This document shows, piece after piece, positions 8,198 to 14,772 of a stretch of 32,015 bases of DNA (positions are counted from its first letter, which is position 1; each line of letters begins with the position of its first letter). The position numbers were made by a program, and so were the translations under genes. Under the pieces are notes generated by a model, which made no database searches, was not told where the DNA came from, and was given only the letters and a program-made list of their open reading frames with translations. Origin of the DNA: Elusimicrobiota bacterium (GTDB lineage: Bacteria; Elusimicrobiota; Elusimicrobia; Elusimicrobiales; UBA9959); assembly GCA_003482905.1 (NCBI GenBank), contig DMXM01000021.1:1011-33025 (forward strand), in the 5' to 3' direction.

Positions 8198-9496
8198 CTA
8201 CGCGTCCCAGTAGGCTTCCTGCAGGCTGTCTTCCCTTTCGGGCAGGGCACGCGCCAGGCGCGGGGAATTCTGCGCCAGCACCTCGAAGCTGACGCGGTTG
8301 GCGTACTTGGAGATCTGCGACAGGGACGAATAGCTTAAGGAATTTACCAGGTTCTTAGGCGAGTTGGGCACTTTGGCCTGGTGGTACTTCCTGGCGCCCA
8401 GGTCGTGCAGGATGGCCGCCAAAGCGCCGTCGCCGGCGCCGTTGGTGTTCTTTATTATCATCGGGCCGCCCAGGAAAGGGTTGATGTGGGTGTAGATCTT
8501 TATCGGCTTCTCGCATTCTTCCTTGCGCATCGGCCGGCTGAACTCGTACTTGTTATAGTCCACTATGGACTTTGTATGAAGCTTGTAGGTGGTCTTTCTG
8601 GCGAATTTCTCGTCGACATAGCCGCCCAGATAAAGCCCGTGCGCTCCCACCGTCAGCAGTACCAGGTCGGCCAGGTCCAGCGTGTCCTGCGCGGCCAGCA
8701 GAGGGTCGTTCAGTCCGGTCAGGGCCAGGGCTTCCTGGTCGTTCATGGCCACACAGGTCACGTATTTTTCTATAAATTTGCGAAAGAAATCCCTCTTGGA
8801 TTCTATCAGGAAGCTGGTTCCCAGCGTCATAACTACGGGCACCTTCGCCTTCAGGGCGATCTCGCAGGCTTTCACCGTAGAGCTGAATATGGGGTCTTTC
8901 TCCTCGCGCAGGAGGTAGGCCGAAATAAGCAGCGCCGAGGCTTTTTCTATGACTTCCTCCGGGATGAACTCCGGGGTCAGGTCGTTCATGCAGCCCTTGC
9001 TGATCCCGAAGGTCCTTTCCCCGTCGGGAGTCACGAAGCACATGGCTCTGCCCATCGGGTTCTCCGACGGCTGGAGATAGGATAGGTCCACCTTGGAACT
9101 GGTGTTGCGGATATATTTAAAGGCGTAGTCGCCCAGCGTTATATTGCGGGTGATGGCCCCGAGGGCCACCGAGCGTTCGTCGGACAGGATCGAGTAATTG
9201 TGCAGGGTGTTGCCCACCGAGCCGCCGGCGTATTCTCCCAGGATCTTGCCCTTGGCCTTCAGGTCGCGGTAAACGGCTTCGGCCACTTGGTCGTTCAATA
9301 TCTGCGACTCGCCTTTTTTTAGCGAGTGCCGTGAGAGGAACTCCGGTTCAACTTCGCATTCAATGTCCACCAGCAGCTGGTCTATGCCGACCAGGTAGAA
9401 CGGTTCGGTTTGTAAAAAATGGGGGTCGGCGCTCTCGCGCCCTTTTTCGGTGACCGGGAAATAATGTTTGTTCTTTCTTTTTCCGGGAAATTTCAT
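8198..9496 (-). CDS. gsk: inosine/guanosine kinase
   Basis: A 432-residue PfkB/ribokinase-family enzyme that phosphorylates inosine and guanosine to IMP and GMP in purine salvage. From memory it matches Escherichia coli Gsk (434 residues) almost end to end: N-terminus MKFPGKRKNKHYFPV, AGGSVGNTLHNYSIL, the anion-hole and catalytic motif NTNGAGDGALAAILHD, and the tail ARALPEREDSLQEAYWDA. The start at 9496 is chosen because it equals the E. coli start and has AAAGG five bases upstream; the longer frame to 9529 would place its ATG directly against a TATAAT. The near-colinear match to a proteobacterial protein suggests gene transfer. It is monocistronic. Confidence 0.93.
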   Translation of the reverse strand: MKFPGKRKNKHYFPVTEKGRESADPHFLQTEPFYLVGIDQLLVDIECEVEPEFLSRHSLKKGESQILNDQVAEAVYRDLKAKGKILGEYAGGSVGNTLHNYSILSDERSVALGAITRNITLGDYAFKYIRNTSSKVDLSYLQPSENPMGRAMCFVTPDGERTFGISKGCMNDLTPEFIPEEVIEKASALLISAYLLREEKDPIFSSTVKACEIALKAKVPVVMTLGTSFLIESKRDFFRKFIEKYVTCVAMNDQEALALTGLNDPLLAAQDTLDLADLVLLTVGAHGLYLGGYVDEKFARKTTYKLHTKSIVDYNKYEFSRPMRKEECEKPIKIYTHINPFLGGPMIIKNTNGAGDGALAAILHDLGARKYHQAKVPNSPKNLVNSLSYSSLSQISKYANRVSFEVLAQNSPRLARALPEREDSLQEAYWDA

Positions 9497-9529
9497 TATA
9501 GCCTTTAACGGATCGCGCTTATTAGACAT

Positions 9530-9558
9530 ATTATAGAAAATAGGGGCGCGGCTGTATA
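9530..9558 (-). promoter_or_regulatory. putative gsk promoter
   Basis: On the minus strand TATACA (9558-9553), a 17-base spacer and TATAAT (9535-9530). Transcription would start near 9523, giving a leader of roughly 27 bases with AAAGG before the ATG at 9496. Confidence 0.55.
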
Positions 9559-9663
9559 AGCCCGCAGCGGCGCGGAGGGGGTGCGGAATGTATTTTGCTA
9601 TTATTGTTACGGGCCGCGGCCCTCATTTGTGAAAACAAGTTAGCCGGCTTTTTAGCCACCATC

Positions 9664-10539
9664 ATGGAAAAAGTCTACATATACGCGCTAGCGGCCAATT
9701 TAAGTTTTGCCGTTGGCGTGCAGTTCTTCACGCATTACGCCAGGCGCGTCTCCAGCATGTGGGTGAACTGCTTTAAGGCGGTGGTGGCGGCGGCGCTGTT
9801 CCTGCTGACCGTCCTGGTCCAGGGCGGCTTCCACCAGATAGACCCGGTATTCGCCGGCCTGTTCCTTCTCTCCGGCATGGTGGGCCTGGGCCTTGCCGAC
9901 GTCTGCCTCATTAAATCCTTCTCTTTGATGGGCCCCGGCCGCACCATGCTGATCTTCGGTTTCCAGCCGCTGGTGATAGGCCTGCTCAGTTACTTCGCTT
10001 TCGGCCAGGCCGTGGAGGCGCGCAAGCTCGCGGCCGTCTTCTTCTTCATCGCCTGCCTTTTCATTTTCTCCCTCGAGTCCTTCAGGAAGCACGGCCACTG
10101 GAACCTGCGGGCGAGCCTCTTCGCCCTGGGCGGCGTGGCGCTGGACGGCGTGGGCGTGATCATAACCAGGTTCGCTTTCAACGCCAACCCGGGTATCGGC
10201 ACCACCGAAGGGAATTTTTACCGCGCCGCGGGCGCTCTGCTTCTTTTCGCGGCCATGTCGCGAGTGAGGCCGTTCCACTTTTTAGAGAAGCTTCGGACGC
10301 TTGGCCGTGGCAGCCTCATCTGGATAACGATAGGCAGCTTCGCCGGCACTTATCTTTCGCTGATGTTCTATCTGAGCGCCGTGCGCTACGCCGGGGCCCT
10401 CGCGGCGGTGTCGGGTATAGCCATAACCGGCACGCTGTTCGCCTCCGCTTTCGAATGCGCCTACGAGCGGAAGCCGCCGTCGGCTTATCTGCTTATTGCT
10501 TTCGTCTTCTTTTTTGCCGGCATGACATTCCTGTTTTAG
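9664..10539 (+). CDS. EamA/DMT superfamily transporter
   Basis: A 291-residue membrane protein with about ten hydrophobic segments in two halves, as in drug/metabolite exporters of the EamA type. Recognisable stretches are VGLGLADVCLIKSFSLMGPG, a paired helix typical of the first half, and SFAGTYLSLMFYLSAVRYAG in the second half, where the family signature repeats. The substrate cannot be read from sequence. The ATG at 9664 is chosen as the start of the first helix; the frame stays open back to a TTG at 9595, and no ribosome site is clear for either. It stands alone between gsk and the nitroreductase gene. Confidence 0.85.
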   Translation: MEKVYIYALAANLSFAVGVQFFTHYARRVSSMWVNCFKAVVAAALFLLTVLVQGGFHQIDPVFAGLFLLSGMVGLGLADVCLIKSFSLMGPGRTMLIFGFQPLVIGLLSYFAFGQAVEARKLAAVFFFIACLFIFSLESFRKHGHWNLRASLFALGGVALDGVGVIITRFAFNANPGIGTTEGNFYRAAGALLLFAAMSRVRPFHFLEKLRTLGRGSLIWITIGSFAGTYLSLMFYLSAVRYAGALAAVSGIAITGTLFASAFECAYERKPPSAYLLIAFVFFFAGMTFLF

Positions 10540-10616
10540 CGTGGCAGTGAAAGAACCTGTTTTTTTGTATTATAGGGGTTTCGGGGGCAGGCCGGAGGCC
10601 CGGCAAGGGGGATATA

Positions 10617-11195
10617 ATGGACGTAAAAGAAGCTATAGAAAAAAGGCGCTCATACCGGGCGCTCGCGCACGCGGAGATAACGGACGGGCTGATGGCGGAG
10701 CTGGCTAAGGCCGCGCAGCTGACGGCATCTTGTTTTAATAATCAGCCGTGGAAGTTCGTGTTCGCCAGGTCCAAGGACCAGCTTGAGAAGCTGCATGGTT
10801 GCCTGAGCAAAGGCAATGAATGGGTAAAAGGCGCCTCGGTAATAATAGCCGCTTTCGCCAGGAAAGAGAACGACTGCGTAATAAAAGAGCGGGAGTATTA
10901 CCTTTTTGACCTGGGGATGGCGGTTTCGGCCATACAGCTGCGCGCGACCGAGCTCGGACTGGTGGCGCACCCGATAGCCGGTTTCGACAATGAAAAGGCC
11001 CGTATCGCCCTGGGCATACCGGAGGGGAATATGGTGCTCACGCTCCTGGTAGTCGGTAAACAAAGCGGGGACTTGTCCGCGCTTACGCCGCAGCAGGCCG
11101 CCATGGAGCCGGCCCGGCCGCCGCGGCTGGCGCTCGAGAATATTTTCAGCGTGGATGCGTACGATGAGAAACTGGCGGTAAAACCGGCGCGTTAG
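10617..11195 (+). CDS. nitroreductase family flavoprotein
   Basis: A 192-residue FMN-binding protein. It starts with VKEAIEKRRSYRALAHAEIT, whose RRSYR is the FMN-phosphate-binding arginine motif, followed by ASCFNNQPWKFVFAR and LGMAVSAIQLRATELGLVAH, the central helix of the fold. GIPEGNMVLTLLVVGK lies near the end. Such enzymes reduce quinones, nitro compounds or enones using NAD(P)H; the substrate is unknown. AAGGGGGAT precedes the ATG. A TATTAT at 10568-10573 may be its -10 element. The FKBP gene follows after 19 bases, then yceH, so the three probably form one operon. Confidence 0.9.
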   Translation: MDVKEAIEKRRSYRALAHAEITDGLMAELAKAAQLTASCFNNQPWKFVFARSKDQLEKLHGCLSKGNEWVKGASVIIAAFARKENDCVIKEREYYLFDLGMAVSAIQLRATELGLVAHPIAGFDNEKARIALGIPEGNMVLTLLVVGKQSGDLSALTPQQAAMEPARPPRLALENIFSVDAYDEKLAVKPAR

Positions 11196-11214
11196 CAATT
11201 AAAGGAGATAGAAT

Positions 11215-11565
11215 ATGTCCCAGGAAGAAATTACCCTGAAGTCCGGCTTAAAATACATAGATGTGGAATTAGGCGAAGGCCCCGCGGCTGTGCCCGGCAA
11301 AGAAGTGACAGTGCACTATACCGGCACTTTTCCCAACGGTAAGAAATTCGACAGTTCGGTGGACCGCGACGAACCTTTTGCTTTCAAGCTGGGCGCGGGG
11401 CACGTGATAAAGGGCTGGGACGAGGGCGTGGCCGGTATGCGCATAGGCGGCAAGCGCAAGCTTGTCATACCTGCCGAGCTCGGCTACGGCAAGCGGGGCG
11501 CGGGTTCCGTTATACCGCCCGACGCGGTGTTGCATTTCGAAGTAGAACTGCTGGGCGTGGAGTAG
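11215..11565 (+). CDS. FKBP-type peptidyl-prolyl isomerase
   Basis: A 116-residue single FKBP domain that speeds cis-trans isomerisation of prolyl bonds. It shows the complete fold: VTVHYTGTFPNGKKFDSSVD, AFKLGAGHVIKGWDEGVAGM, GGKRKLVIPAELGYGKRG and SVIPPDAVLHFEVELL. The aromatic pocket residues (Tyr, Phe, Asp, Phe, Val-Ile, Trp, Tyr) are in place. There is no signal peptide, so it acts in the cytoplasm. AAAGGAGAT precedes the ATG. It sits between the nitroreductase gene and yceH, with nine bases to the latter. Confidence 0.95.
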   Translation: MSQEEITLKSGLKYIDVELGEGPAAVPGKEVTVHYTGTFPNGKKFDSSVDRDEPFAFKLGAGHVIKGWDEGVAGMRIGGKRKLVIPAELGYGKRGAGSVIPPDAVLHFEVELLGVE

Positions 11566-11574
11566 GAGGTCCCT

Positions 11575-12207
11575 ATGCTCACGGAATTAACCCCTGTGGA
11601 AGCCAGGGTGCTGGGGTCGCTGGTGGAGAAATCCCTTACTACCCGCGAGCAGTACCCGCTGACCTTCAACGCCCTTCTTAACGCCTGCAACCAGAAGACC
11701 AGCCGCGAGCCGGTGATGAACCTGGACACGGACGCTATGGGGAAAGCCGTGCAAACCCTCATAGAAAAGGGCTTGTTGGAACGATTGCAGACCCCCGGAG
11801 GCCGCGTGCCTAAATTCAGGCACGATATGGGCAAACTGCTGGGCTCCGACGACGCCAAATTGACGGGCGTTATGACCGTGCTGCTGCTGCGCGGCTCTCA
11901 GACGCCTGGTGAAATAAAGAACCGCACCGACCGCCTCTGCTCCTTCGAAAGCACCGCCGAGGTGGAAGGCATAATGCAGGGCCTTTGCGCCGCGGCCGAA
12001 CCCACGGTAGCCCGCCTTTCCCGTCAGTCGGGCCAGAAAGAGGCGCGCTACCAGCACCTTTTCTCCGGGGCGGCTCCCGCCGCCACCGCGGTTGAACGCG
12101 AGGCCTACGCGCCGTCGCCCGACCGTCTTGCCCTGCTTGAGAAGCGGGTGGGGGACCTTGAGGTTCTTGTCAAAGGTCTGGAAGAGCGCGTAGGCCGGCC
12201 GGAATAG
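11575..12207 (+). CDS. yceH: YceH family (DUF480) winged-helix protein
   Basis: A 210-residue protein of the YceH/DUF480 family, built from two winged-helix domains. The N-terminus LTPVEARVLGSLVEKSLTTR and YPLTFNALLNACNQKTSREP is the family signature; the second domain shows LTGVMTVLLLRGSQTPGEIK and NRTDRLCSFESTAEVEGIM. The C-terminal 30 residues form a coiled coil (LEKRVGDLEVLVKGLEERV). The function of the family is not established. AGGAGGT lies six bases before the ATG, and the gene ends the nitroreductase-FKBP-yceH operon. The following 130 bases hold short GC-rich inverted repeats (for example at 12226-12242) and then the arsR-like promoter. Confidence 0.92.
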   Translation: MLTELTPVEARVLGSLVEKSLTTREQYPLTFNALLNACNQKTSREPVMNLDTDAMGKAVQTLIEKGLLERLQTPGGRVPKFRHDMGKLLGSDDAKLTGVMTVLLLRGSQTPGEIKNRTDRLCSFESTAEVEGIMQGLCAAAEPTVARLSRQSGQKEARYQHLFSGAAPAATAVEREAYAPSPDRLALLEKRVGDLEVLVKGLEERVGRPE

Positions 12208-12301
12208 CCCTGTGCTAAAACGGCACCCCGGACTTCCGGTCCGGACAAAGCCCAAAACCATTTGAACCAGCGGCGCCCGCTACGAGGCGCGGCCGCGGGG
12301 C

Positions 12302-12330
12302 TTGACAACTAGTTTAGTATATGCTAAAGT
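12302..12330 (+). promoter_or_regulatory. promoter of the sulfur operon
   Basis: A consensus TTGACA (12302-12307), 17-base spacer and TAAAGT (12325-12330). The ATG of the repressor follows after seven bases with no Shine-Dalgarno, so transcription should start at or next to the start codon. Confidence 0.75.
12313..12328. promoter_or_regulatory. putative ArsR-family operator
   Basis: TTTAGTATATGCTAAA is a near-perfect 16-base palindrome (14 of 16 positions symmetric) lying between the -35 and -10 elements. Binding there would block RNA polymerase, the expected mode of autoregulation by the adjacent repressor. Confidence 0.65.
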
Positions 12331-12337
12331 ACTATAC

Positions 12338-12640
12338 ATGAATAAAGCCATGCTCACCAAAGCCGGAGACATAGCCGGCATGCTTTCCTGTATTGCGCAT
12401 CCCTCCCGGCTCATGATAATATGTATGCTGTTGAAGAGGGAAATGTTCGTGCAGGAAGTCATGGATAGGCTCGGCACGACCAAGGGGAACATCTCGCAAC
12501 ATCTTCGCGTTCTTGCCGACCGCGGGCTTATACAAAAGCGCCGCGACGGCAACCGCATCTTCTATAGCATAAAGGACCCTAAACTGGCCGATCTTATAGC
12601 CAGGATAAAGACGCTTTATTGCCCGAATTTCGATATTTAG
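12338..12640 (+). CDS. ArsR-family repressor with YgaV/BigR-type cysteine pair
   Basis: A 100-residue winged-helix repressor. The helix-turn-helix is VQEVMDRLGTTKGNISQHL and the wing is IQKRRDGNRIFYSI. It lacks the ELCVCDL metal site of arsenic sensors. Instead Cys29 in RLMIICMLL and Cys95 in KTLYCPNF fall where Escherichia coli YgaV (as I recall, RLLILCML and VYCP) and BigR/SqrR carry the two cysteines that link through polysulfide on exposure to persulfides. Cys18 is extra. The protein therefore probably senses reactive sulfur and derepresses the operon that starts with it. The start at ATG 12338 fits a leaderless transcript; the open frame back to 12302 runs through the promoter. Confidence 0.88.
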   Translation: MNKAMLTKAGDIAGMLSCIAHPSRLMIICMLLKREMFVQEVMDRLGTTKGNISQHLRVLADRGLIQKRRDGNRIFYSIKDPKLADLIARIKTLYCPNFDI

Positions 12641-12657
12641 ATACGGAGGACTATGTT

Positions 12658-12903
12658 ATGGACCTTAGCCAGATAAAAGCGGATAAAGTGGTGGACGCGC
12701 GTTCCATGGCCTGCCCCGGGCCCCTGCTGGAGGCCAAGAAGGGCATAGCCGGCGTCCCCGTGGGCGGGGTGCTGGAAATACAGTCCGGCGATAAGGGCAG
12801 CCGCGAGGATATTCCCGCCTGGTGCGGCAAGGTGGGCCACGAGTATATGGGCGTGCTGGAGCGCGACGGCTACGAGAGCCTCTTCGTCACCCGCAAAAAG
12901 TAG
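12658..12903 (+). CDS. TusA-like sulfur carrier protein
   Basis: An 81-residue protein of the TusA/SirA fold. VVDARSMACPGPLLEAKKGI contains the CPGP motif whose cysteine carries sulfane sulfur as a persulfide. The C-terminal half (VLEIQSGDKGSREDIPAWCG) is the usual two-stranded part, with a second cysteine in IPAWCGKVGHE as seen in TusA relatives linked to dissimilatory sulfur metabolism. GGAGG lies upstream of ATG 12658. The gene starts 17 bases after the repressor and precedes the Hdr/Qmo-like genes, so it likely delivers or receives sulfur for that complex rather than for tRNA thiolation. Confidence 0.9.
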   Translation: MDLSQIKADKVVDARSMACPGPLLEAKKGIAGVPVGGVLEIQSGDKGSREDIPAWCGKVGHEYMGVLERDGYESLFVTRKK

Positions 12904-12951
12904 AGAAATAACCAGTAATTGATGATTGGTTTGGGGCGATGTTTGCGCGCG

Positions 12952-13082
12952 GCGCGCCGCGGGGACAGGATAAGCAAAACCCTGCCGGAGCCCGACGCTT
13001 GCGTAAGCGCGGAGGGCGAGGCGGGGAAGCGCGAGCACGGTGTGCGAGACGCTGTTTTTGCGTTCCTGTCCCCGCGGTGCGC
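12952..13082. repeat. 131-base palindromic element inside the operon
   Basis: Arms GCGCGCCGCGGGGACAGG (12952-12969) and CCTGTCCCCGCGGTGCGC (13065-13082) are inverted copies with 17 of 18 matches. Inner stretches GCAAAAC (from 12974) and GTTTTTGC (13054-13061) extend the pairing with one bulge. The interior is GC-rich with a small hairpin around CGCTTGCGTAAGCG. It looks like a REP- or MITE-type insertion and contains no gene I can support. It separates tusA from the downstream redox genes and may attenuate transcription. Confidence 0.65.
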
Positions 13083-13111
13083 CGAAGCAGTCAGTGACGC
13101 CTGGAAATAAG

Positions 13112-13486
13112 ATGCCGAAAAAAATATTAATTATAACCACAAATCATAGTTCCTATCCGGGGGCGGATGCCGTGGGGCAGGCCAGGATGGGGTATGACGC
13201 CAATACCTATATTATACGCGTACCCGACCCGGTCATGTTCCCCGAGGACTTCTACATGAAGGCTTTCGATAAGGGGATAGCCGGCATTATCATCATGTCT
13301 TCCGGCTCGGACTGTCCTTACGAGGGCGCTTACGAGAGGCTTTCTAAGCGTATCTCGCGCGTCTACGAGAAGATGAAGGCCAAAGGGATAGCCGTCAACA
13401 GGCTTAAGCTCACCACTATATGCACCGTGTGCCGGGCGGCTTTCCTTAAAGAGATATCGGAAATGGAAAAGGCGGTGGCCTTATGA
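13112..13486 (+). CDS. degenerate MvhD-like (hydrogenase delta-subunit family) protein
   Basis: A 124-residue protein of the MvhD/FlpD fold, which normally carries a [2Fe-2S] cluster and passes electrons to HdrA. The fold is visible (SSYPGADAVGQARMGYD, IIRVPDPVMFPEDFYMKAFD, GIAGIIIMSSGSDCPYEGAY). However, the usual N-terminal CxxC reads TTNHS, the Cys after IIRV is Pro-Asp, and GC before the GDC motif is Ser-Ser. Of the expected ligands only Cys68 remains, with a new Cys104-x2-Cys107 (TICTVC). It probably cannot hold the normal cluster. In classical Qmo this domain is fused to QmoB; here it is separate and precedes qmoA with a 4-base overlap (ATGA). Confidence 0.75.
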   Translation: MPKKILIITTNHSSYPGADAVGQARMGYDANTYIIRVPDPVMFPEDFYMKAFDKGIAGIIIMSSGSDCPYEGAYERLSKRISRVYEKMKAKGIAVNRLKLTTICTVCRAAFLKEISEMEKAVAL

Positions 13487-14772
13487 GCCCCATGGAAAAA
13501 ATAGAAGTGGACACGCTGGTGGTGGGGTCAGGCATAGCCGGGCTGCAGAGCGCGCTTGACCTGGCGGACCAGGGCTTCTCCGTGGCCATAGTGGAGAAGG
13601 CCCCCAGCATCGGCGGCAAGATGATCAGTCTCAGCAAGGTGTTCCCTACCCTGGACTGCGCCAGCTGTATTACCACCCCGCGCATGGCCTCGGTGTCCCA
13701 TCACCCCCGCATTAAAACACTTACCTACAGCACCGTGGACGCTATAAAGCGCGAAGGCAAAACATTCACCGCCGCCGTTACCCGCAAGCCCCGCTACATC
13801 GACGAGAAGGAATGTATCTCCTGCAAGCGCTGCGAGGAAGTCTGCCCGGTTTACCTGCCCGACGAGTACGAACAAGGCCTTGGAGCCAAGAAGACTATTT
13901 CGATACCCTTCACCAACGCCATCCCGCAGCTGCCGGTGATGCATCCCGAGCATTGCATACGCTGCGGCGCCTGCGCGCGCGCCTGTCCCAAGGACTGTAT
14001 AGAATTCCTGCAGGAGCCGGCCCCGGTTGAGATCAAGGCCAAGGCCGTTATTCTCGCCACCGGCTACGAGACTACCCCGATGACCGCCAAGAAACAATAC
14101 GGTATGGGGGAGCTTCCCAACGTTATTTCCCCGATGGCCGCCGAGCGCCTGCTGGCGCCGCACGGCCCTTACGGCCGCGTGCTGCGCCCTTCCGACGGCA
14201 AAGTGCCAGGCTCCATCGCCTACGTGCAGTGCGCGGGCTCGCGCGACAAGAGCATAGGCGTGCCGTACTGCAGCCGCGTCTGCTGCATGTACGCCATCAA
14301 GCAGGCCGTCCTCCTTTCCGGCTCGCTGCCCATAGCGGACATCACCATCTATTACATGGATATCCGCGCTTTCGGCAAGGGCTACGAGCAGTTCTACAGC
14401 AACGCCAAAGCCATGGGGATCAACTTTGTAAAGGCCAAGGTGGCCCGCGTCACCGAGGACGCGGAGCATAACCCGATAGTGCGCATAGAGCGCCAGGAAG
14501 GGACCTCCGCACCGGAAGAAGTGAAGCAAGACCTGGTGATCCTCTCCCAGGGCCTGGTGCCCGGCTGTGATGTCTCCAAGTTCGGCCTCGGCACCGGTTT
14601 GAACGCCTTCGGCTTCGCGCAGCTTTCCGACGAGACCGTCTCCTCGGCCGTTACGGCCGGCGCGGGCGTGTTCGCCGCCGGCGTGGTAAAGGGCCCGCGG
14701 GACATCCCGGACTCGGTGGTGGACGCCGGTTCGGCCGCCATGGAAGCCGCCAGCTATATAAGGAAACTGTGA
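13483..14772 (+). CDS. HdrA-like flavoprotein, QmoA type
   Basis: A 429-residue FAD and iron-sulfur protein. The FAD fold is at 12-40 (TLVVGSGIAGLQSALDLADQ). FPTLDCASCITTPRM (Cys59, Cys62) is the HdrA/QmoA inserted motif. Two ferredoxin motifs follow at Cys111-114-117-121 (CISCKRCEEVCP) and Cys158-161-164-168 (CIRCGACARACP). The HdrA core continues with QCAGSRDKSIGVPYCSRVCC. It lacks the N-terminal HdrA extension, as QmoA does. Known relatives move electrons between thiol/disulfide or menaquinol and partner enzymes. It overlaps the upstream MvhD-like gene by four bases and the next HdrA gene by one, showing tight translational coupling. Confidence 0.92.
   Translation: MSPMEKIEVDTLVVGSGIAGLQSALDLADQGFSVAIVEKAPSIGGKMISLSKVFPTLDCASCITTPRMASVSHHPRIKTLTYSTVDAIKREGKTFTAAVTRKPRYIDEKECISCKRCEEVCPVYLPDEYEQGLGAKKTISIPFTNAIPQLPVMHPEHCIRCGACARACPKDCIEFLQEPAPVEIKAKAVILATGYETTPMTAKKQYGMGELPNVISPMAAERLLAPHGPYGRVLRPSDGKVPGSIAYVQCAGSRDKSIGVPYCSRVCCMYAIKQAVLLSGSLPIADITIYYMDIRAFGKGYEQFYSNAKAMGINFVKAKVARVTEDAEHNPIVRIERQEGTSAPEEVKQDLVILSQGLVPGCDVSKFGLGTGLNAFGFAQLSDETVSSAVTAGAGVFAAGVVKGPRDIPDSVVDAGSAAMEAASYIRKL

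Noticed and set aside
12338..12640. Arsenic-responsive regulation by the ArsR-family protein
   Set aside because: The ELCVCDL-type metal site is absent and no arsenic resistance genes follow; the cysteine positions fit the sulfur-sensing branch better.
12919..13110. A 63-residue frame between tusA and the MvhD-like gene
   Set aside because: It runs through the 131-base palindrome, has no ribosome site, and its sequence is explained by the repeat.
13528..14529. A 333-residue minus-strand frame inside the QmoA-like gene
   Set aside because: It is antisense to a conserved iron-sulfur flavoprotein and has no family features.
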